Positions 57,801-64,000 of a DNA stretch of 64,000 nt are shown in pieces. The stretch covers positions 110,744,162 to 110,808,161 of the forward strand of contig JAZBQD010000030.1 in the NCBI GenBank assembly GCA_036583965.1, in the 5' to 3' direction. The first letter of the stretch is position 1, and each line of letters opens with the position of its first letter. The DNA is from Prunella strophiata. Lineage: Eukaryota > Chordata > Aves > Passeriformes > Prunellidae. Under the pieces are notes generated by a model. That model saw only the letters and a list, made by a program, of their open reading frames with translations, was not told the DNA's origin and did not search any database. A program made the position numbers and the translations under genes.

Positions 57801-58874
57801 GTTGATTATTCAGTTGAGTGATTCCAGCCACAGATCAGGATCTGTGTTACAGAAGCCATTTCCACTTAAAGAAGCATAGAAATCACCGAGTCTCCAGTTC
57901 TGCAAAGAAAGTGATATGTCCTTTGATTTCTATGGGAATGTGTTATTTGCCACAGGGCAAAGAAAAGAGAAATCCACAGGCAATGATAAAAGTACACAGG
58001 TGAGTGGACAACAAACTGTGAGCACCTGAATTATTGTATCTGCTGCTGTTTTAAAGGGAGAGCTTGAGAAAGGTGTGGAGAAATGGGTAAAAAATTTCTG
58101 TCCTGTGGTCAGAACCACCTGCACAGACTTAAGAGGTAGTTACAGGTCAGGCATCTAGGGAAAAATGCACTTTATATGTTTTGTATGATCTCTTTATCAC
58201 ACATAAATTTCTTCTGCATGGCTCTGCAAATCTCTTTGTCAGCTAAAACCACACATTGAGAATTTACAAATATCTGTGGTACAAAAGAATGTGATATATA
58301 GTGTGAAGTAATAAATGTACCCTGCCAAGACATGGCAAGTCATTAAGCTTTAAAATATGGCAGAAATTATAAAATACTTTAAAAAGTTTAAACTTTTGGA
58401 CATACGAGTATAGTCACAACAGGAAAAAAACCTACCAAAGGCCAAAACTATTTATTGTTTGTTGGGAAGGAATGTGAGAACTTGTGCTTTTCTTGGGACA
58501 TGGTTTCAAACTACTTTGAACAGTTATTTATGTGTCTTCTTCTGCTTGGTAGATAAACAGAATAATTTGCCAGATTGCTGAAGAGTTCTCACTGCAGAAT
58601 GAATCACTGCTGAGAACAAAACAACACTTTCATTTCAGATCCTGAACAGCTTCCACCTTCTGCTGGGAAGGAAAATCCACCAGTGCCACATCATGTGACA
58701 AGGAAGTGATGTGACAAAAGCACTTTGTCCACATGTAACTCAGTAGCTGGCTCACCTTGGCATGTGCAGTACAGCTGCCTCCCCCTGGTTTTGTGATTAT
58801 GAAATCTGGGAAAGAAAAGGAGGAAACTGACTTTGCAGTGTTACACAACAGGGCAGGAATTAAACATAGTTTTA
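57801..58874. other. Intergenic stretch
   Basis: No exon or recognised repeat. Confidence 0.4.
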
Positions 58875-59070
58875 AGACTTAGAATCATAGATTCATTCAG
58901 TGGTTTGGATTAGAAGGGAACTTAAAGATCATCTGCTTCCAACCCTCTGCCATGGGCAGGGACACCTTCCACTAGAAATGGTTTCTGAGAGCCTCATTAA
59001 ACCTGGCCTTGGACATTTCCAGGATTGGGGAATCCACAGCTTCTCTGGGCACCCTGTGCCAGGGCCTGCC
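58875..59070 (-). mobile_element. CR1 3' fragment
   Basis: Starts tagaatcatagattcattca and carries tgccatgggcagggacacct, the CR1 reverse complement. It fades after about 59070. Confidence 0.88.
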
Positions 59071-62000
59071 CACCCTGGCAGTGCCCTCTGCCTGCCTTGG
59101 CTGCCCCCCTACCACTGGCACCAGCACATGGCCAAGCAAGGGCAGGATTAGCAGAACAATAAACCCCAAACCCTGTTGGCAGGAGGGAAAACAGTTTCTC
59201 TGTAAAAGGCAGAGGAAGGGCTCCCCTCTCCCTGCCCAGGGGCCAGGGACTGCATGGCTGATCCTCAGCCAGGGCACCTCCAGGAGGAAGGTGTGTTTGG
59301 TCAGCTGTGGCCTCAGAGGATGGTGTTTTATCAGCTGCCAGATTCCTGGTTCCTGCCAGTTCAAATCCCTCTGTGTGTCTTTTGAAAACAGCTGCGTACA
59401 GCTGTGCAGTGAGAGGGGCTGCTGCAGGGGCCAAAGGCACCACTGTGAGCTCCCAGGAGAGAGCTCTGAAAACTGGGAAACAGGTACAGAACATTAACCC
59501 ACCTGTGCTAGTGAATTAGTCAAGGCTGCATTGGCAGGGGAAATGCAGTACAATTTTCCCATGAGATTTTACTTGGGCATGTTAATAATGTAAGGTTGGT
59601 CTGCAAGGGCACCACGAAGAACTTAACTCCAGCAGCTGTAATTGCAGGTTTTGTGTGTAAGTAGAGAGAAAAGCTGAGTAAACCTGTGTCAGTAAATGCA
59701 GAGCATGGCTAAGGGGTTCTGTGGGTTAGCAGGGTCCAGCTGACTCCTGAGGAAGAGCTAAAATAGACACAGATCTGTTGGTATCTTTATGGAGACTGGG
59801 AAAGAAAACAACCTCCAAGCAGGTGACTTGAGAGCACAGATACAATTTGTTCAGTTGACAGTCACTAATACCTGTGCTTAAACAAACAAAAGCTGTACAA
59901 TCACAGAAACAATTTAAGGCTTTGTTTCATCCTTTATTCTGTCTCCTGCTTCATCCATCAGCTGCCAAATGCAGCAGGAATTCCAGCAAGAAGCTGCCAT
60001 GAAGACTTACCTCAAATATCAGCAGCTTGCTCAAAGGGAGGTTGTATTTTCACTCAGCACCCCACTTTCAAAAAACCCAGGCACCATCACATTAACTTCA
60101 AACTGCATCTCTTACTGCTTAATTTTGAATTTCCTTGAAAAAGTTGAGCAGATGCCTGCCTGAATGAAGGCTGCTGGGAGGCAAATGTGTGTCACATCTT
60201 GCTCTCGGTGACAAGTGCCAGAGGCAGTCACAGCAGCTGAATGGATTTGAGTGGCACTGGGGAATTCAAAGGAGGAGGAGCAAAGATGCAGCACACCAAG
60301 ACATGGCACAAATATCAGTTGCTGATGTGGATGGGAAGACATTTCCATTTGTGGTTACACAGAGGAAGGCAGTGAGTCAATAGCACAGGCCACCCCAGGT
60401 GCTCCTCTCTCTGGTGTGTGTGCCTTTATCCCATGAAAATCCCAGTATCAGTTTAAGAAATTCAATTTTGGGGGGAATGCTAGAAATAACAAACCTGGAA
60501 GATGCCAAACATGCATTTTCTCAGGACAGGGCACCCAGCCTCCAGTCTGTATAGGGAGTACCAGAAGAGGTACAGAAGAATTGTGTTCTCTTTGGGAGTG
60601 CTGTGTCACAAGAGAAGTGCAGGATACAGGACATCCAAGTTACAGGACAAAGACACAGAGTGACATCCTGGCATGCTGACTTTGGCTTTCTGAGAACTCA
60701 GGTGAGAGTTAGATGTCATTTCATTAAACTTCACAAGGTCATGCTTCTCACTGATCTTTTTTTCAGAAAACAGAGGTGCCTTTCTCCTGTTCAAGAATTT
60801 GATGTCACAGCTATAGCCAGTCAAGTGAAAAGGAGGAGAAGAGGTAGTCAGATGAATGCTAACAGGTAGTCAAATAAATGCCAGGAAATTTGCAGCAGTA
60901 TCTACCATCTCCTGTGACTAAGCCAGCTGATTTTTATATGGGCTACAAAATGTTATCTCAAACAACTTATCAGCTGAAAATCTTTCTGGGACAATAAAAA
61001 CATGCCCAGAAGCAAAGAGCATCATGTTCAGGTGTAAGTCCTGATGTATTCCTTACAGACACACACAAAGGTGGGGCCCCAGAGCTGCTCTGTAAAAATT
61101 AAAGTTGGATTCAGTAAACATGATATTCTGAATTACAGTTCCTCCATATTTTCACTTTTTTGGCCAAGCAGCCCAGTGGATAACTTTGTTCAGTGGGCAG
61201 GTATGATACAGAGCACAATTAAATGTGCTGGAATAATCCTGAGAACACTATTGACATGCAACACTCAGTAATCAGCCTCTCAAGGCTGGCACAAGAACAA
61301 ACACACAACCCTTCTGTCTCCATGTACCAATAATAGCTGTATTTGTTCAAAAATATTGCTGTGAATCCCTTCCTTCATCTTTTCAAAGTGCCAGATGCCA
61401 AAGGCAGCTAATAAATGAGAGCACTGTTCATGGCCAGCATTCCATATCAAAGCTGCAGACACTTTGAGAGGCAAAGCCAGACATTTCCTGAGTGGATTTG
61501 CAGAATTTCAGTATTACTAAGCATGAGCCATGAAGAATCCACACTGTCAGTAGTGTTAGTAGCTGCCAGCACATTCCCAAGGATGAAGTGATATTGTTTT
61601 TGCTGGAATAATTACACCTAAATGAAAATTCTACCCAAATGTTTCTCTCAGGAAGGCAGCCTCTTCTTGGAATTCAGAGTCACCTTCACAGTCCTGGAGG
61701 GAGCAAGGTTTTTTGGGATGGATTTGTGTCAGCCTGCTGAGAATGCAGCCCCTCATATCCTAGTGAACATGTCTGATCTGCCTCCAAATACCAGTGAAAT
61801 GCCACCATACCCAGAGATCCCAAGCACTCCTCAATGCTTATATCAATTTTTTTCCTTGGATTTTCCCAAAGGCTTGATCCAGGTGAGGAAAGAGTATAAG
61901 TCCCATGCAGCAATTTGCCAAATATTCACTGCATCAGCAATAAATTAACCAAAGCTTATTTTTTTTTCTCATTTTCCTTAGGTTCTGGTCCTACTCAGAG

Positions 62001-64000
62001 TTACCTGTAGCAAAACCAGGCACCCAACAACTCAAAGCAAAGCAGCTGCCAAATTATTGTGGTTTTTTATGGGCTTAAACAGAAATATTGTGGAAGAGAA
62101 ATGCCACTTTCCTTTTGAAATTGGTTACTTCTGTAGTAAAGCAGGAAAAGGAGAAAACCACTGTTTAAATAAAGGTTTATTACTTCACCTGTTCTTACAA
62201 ATACTTGTAATTTTCCAGAAGGCGTTAAATATTTTTATATGTGAGAAAATAACCTAGGAAAAAGCACTTTTACTAATATTTCCTCTGTAAGGACAGGGAG
62301 AGGAAAAAGGTGAGCTCAAACTGATCTCTCTGCACTGTAAAACTGCATATTCCTAAACGTGCTTACTGTCTCTAACACACACCTAAACACACAAAAAGAT
62401 AGTTGGTTAAAACTGATATTTTTTCATTCCTTACAGTTATTATTTCACCAAATCCATTTTCTAAGCAGAAACACTCATTTACCCTGGCTACCCTAATTGT
62501 TTTAGCCTTCATCATAGAGAGGACTGAACACCAGCTGATTTAAAGAGAATATTGTGAGTGGATGTTTTGAGATCCATTGCAAGCACTGCACCAGTGTTTT
62601 ATTAGTGAAACTTCCATATAGAATTTCAACTTCATTGCTCTGATCTTTTCCTTGCCATCTCCAAATATTCTGGCTTTTTCTCAATTCTTCTTTTACACTT
62701 GCACTGTGATTGTTTTTAGTGTGTAAATACTTGTGCTAGGTCTCTGAAACTCTTCCTTCTGTGGATTTCAGAAGAAAAATCACTGGAAAGGAGAACAGGA
62801 GAGGCAGGGAAGGGAATTTTCTGTCTGTGGATCAGGGAAGCCATTAGGAGGCTCTCTGCTCTAAGATTTTGACTAAATCATACTCAATATCATGGTTTTA
62901 GATCAATTGCAGCCAAACTCTTTCAGTTCCTTTGTTTCCTTCCGCAGCCTGCAAGAAAACTTTCCAAGCAGGCATTAAAAACCTGCCTTGTTTATATTTT
63001 AATGGATGAGGAAATTTTCCAATATCTCAGCTTTTTCCCAACCCCACTGGGACCAGAATTTGGCAGCATTATAATCTGGGGGAAAGGAACAGTGTTGTGT
63101 TCCCAGTGAACAATGGGGACATTAGACATGCACACCACTGACCCAAAGTGCTTCTTAGGAAACAGTGGGACAAGTCAAAACTAAATCTTCATTTCTCCAT
63201 CTTGTCCATCCATTGTTTTAAATAATTATTTAGAGCCAATGCTTAATTGAAAGAACAAAATATGGGCAATGCCAAATTGGAAAGGGGAAAAGCAGCTCAG
63301 GGATTTGAAAGCAATCAGTGAGGCTCTTGGACAAAATGAGATTCATTTCTTAATCCAGGTGAGAGTGCAAAAAGAAAAGAAGCATTGCTACAGCTGTTGG
63401 TTACCAGCATAGATAAAATGAATGCTGGGGGCTTTGTTTTTATTTATATGTTTATTTATTTAAATTAATGCTTTTAAATTGTAGAGATGTCAACATTGGC
63501 AGCAGCCTGGGCTGCACTGATCATGCCCTGGTGGTTTTCACAAGCCTGAGGTATATAGGCCAGGCAAAGAGTCAGAACACTGAATTTTAGAAGACCAAAT
63601 TTTCAGTTGTTTAAGGAATCAGTGGATATAACCCCCTGGACCACTTCCTTCAGGGATAAAGGAGCTGTGCAGAGCTGGCCACTCTATTTATCCAAGCAAA
63701 GAGCACTCAATTCTTCTTTTTTTCAATTCTTCTTTTGGAGCAGCTGTCAGAACTGTGCAAATTAAACACCTGGGGAGGCTGGTGTGACAGTAGTTTCAGA
63801 CTGAACCACCACATCATTGCAATAAATTGGACTGGGAATGTTGAAAGCTCTTTTGGTTGTCTTTGCTGAAAAGGATGAAACTAAAGTGTGTTTACCCTTT
63901 GTAAAGTTGAAGAAAGAGACCCTTAGGAGGTCTTTTCTCTTGCAGCTGGTGGAAACTGCAGCCCACTGGGCTTTGGATAAGGTCCTGTGTCATGTTTTCA
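59071..64000. other. Intergenic stretch, no gene seen
   Basis: Open frames up to about 165 codons near 59000-59500 overlap the end of a CR1 copy and GC-richer flank, and show no domain. A 108-codon plus frame at 61622-61948 has no splice support or recognised motif. Otherwise nothing to report. Confidence 0.45.

Noticed and set aside
59009..59497. 162-165 codon frames on both strands near 59 kb
   Set aside because: They overlap a CR1 fragment and its GC-richer flank. No domain or splice-consistent neighbours.

Overview
This window looks like nuclear DNA from a bird, most probably a songbird. It has many CR1 retrotransposon 3' ends, several solo LTRs of types I recognise from songbird genomes, a CpG-rich island, vertebrate-style GT-AG exons and no dense coding. 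The species call is inference from repeat content. All family names are from memory, because no database search was possible.

Positions 1-1230 are a CpG-rich island with a 14-bp minisatellite and one weak candidate first exon on the minus strand. Positions 1284-4450 hold two CR1 fragments and otherwise plain sequence. Positions 4450-17473 are a structurally complex repeat block. It contains dispersed copies of a duplicated segment, a tRNA-like element with an adjoining minisatellite, a tandem duplication with an inverted middle part, and nested LTRs. It also contains long purine/pyrimidine tracts, about 1 kb of nearly pure A/C sequence, a 58-base C run, and a GGAAA array present in two cassettes of very different length. 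A 46-bp satellite with higher-order structure follows. All very long open frames in this block are by-products of stop-poor repeats. Positions 17474-27900 are mostly non-coding, with CR1 and LTR remnants, a 40-bp minisatellite (24279-24995) and a short tandem repeat.

The one convincing protein-coding gene lies on the minus strand from 44104 down to 27946. I assembled 13 exons by hand from splice sites and phase. The order is signal peptide, a 557-codon Ser/Thr/Pro-rich mucin exon (an internal 720-bp duplication), FN3, SEA, EGF-like, short Ser/Thr linker, FN3, small Cys-rich exon, SEA, transmembrane helix and short cytoplasmic tail. The FN3-SEA-EGF-FN3-SEA core resembles that of UMODL1 as I remember it, but a mucin domain replaces the N-terminal EMI/WAP part and a transmembrane tail replaces the ZP part. 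Both SEA domains keep a GSVI-type self-cleavage motif. The first exon of the second SEA domain is one base too long and runs into a stop, so the gene is either broken in this assembly or carries a sequence error.

Positions 44200-64000 appear to be intergenic, with scattered CR1 copies, one LTR and a 160-bp, about 97.5% identical inverted repeat (52601-52760 and 53145-53304).
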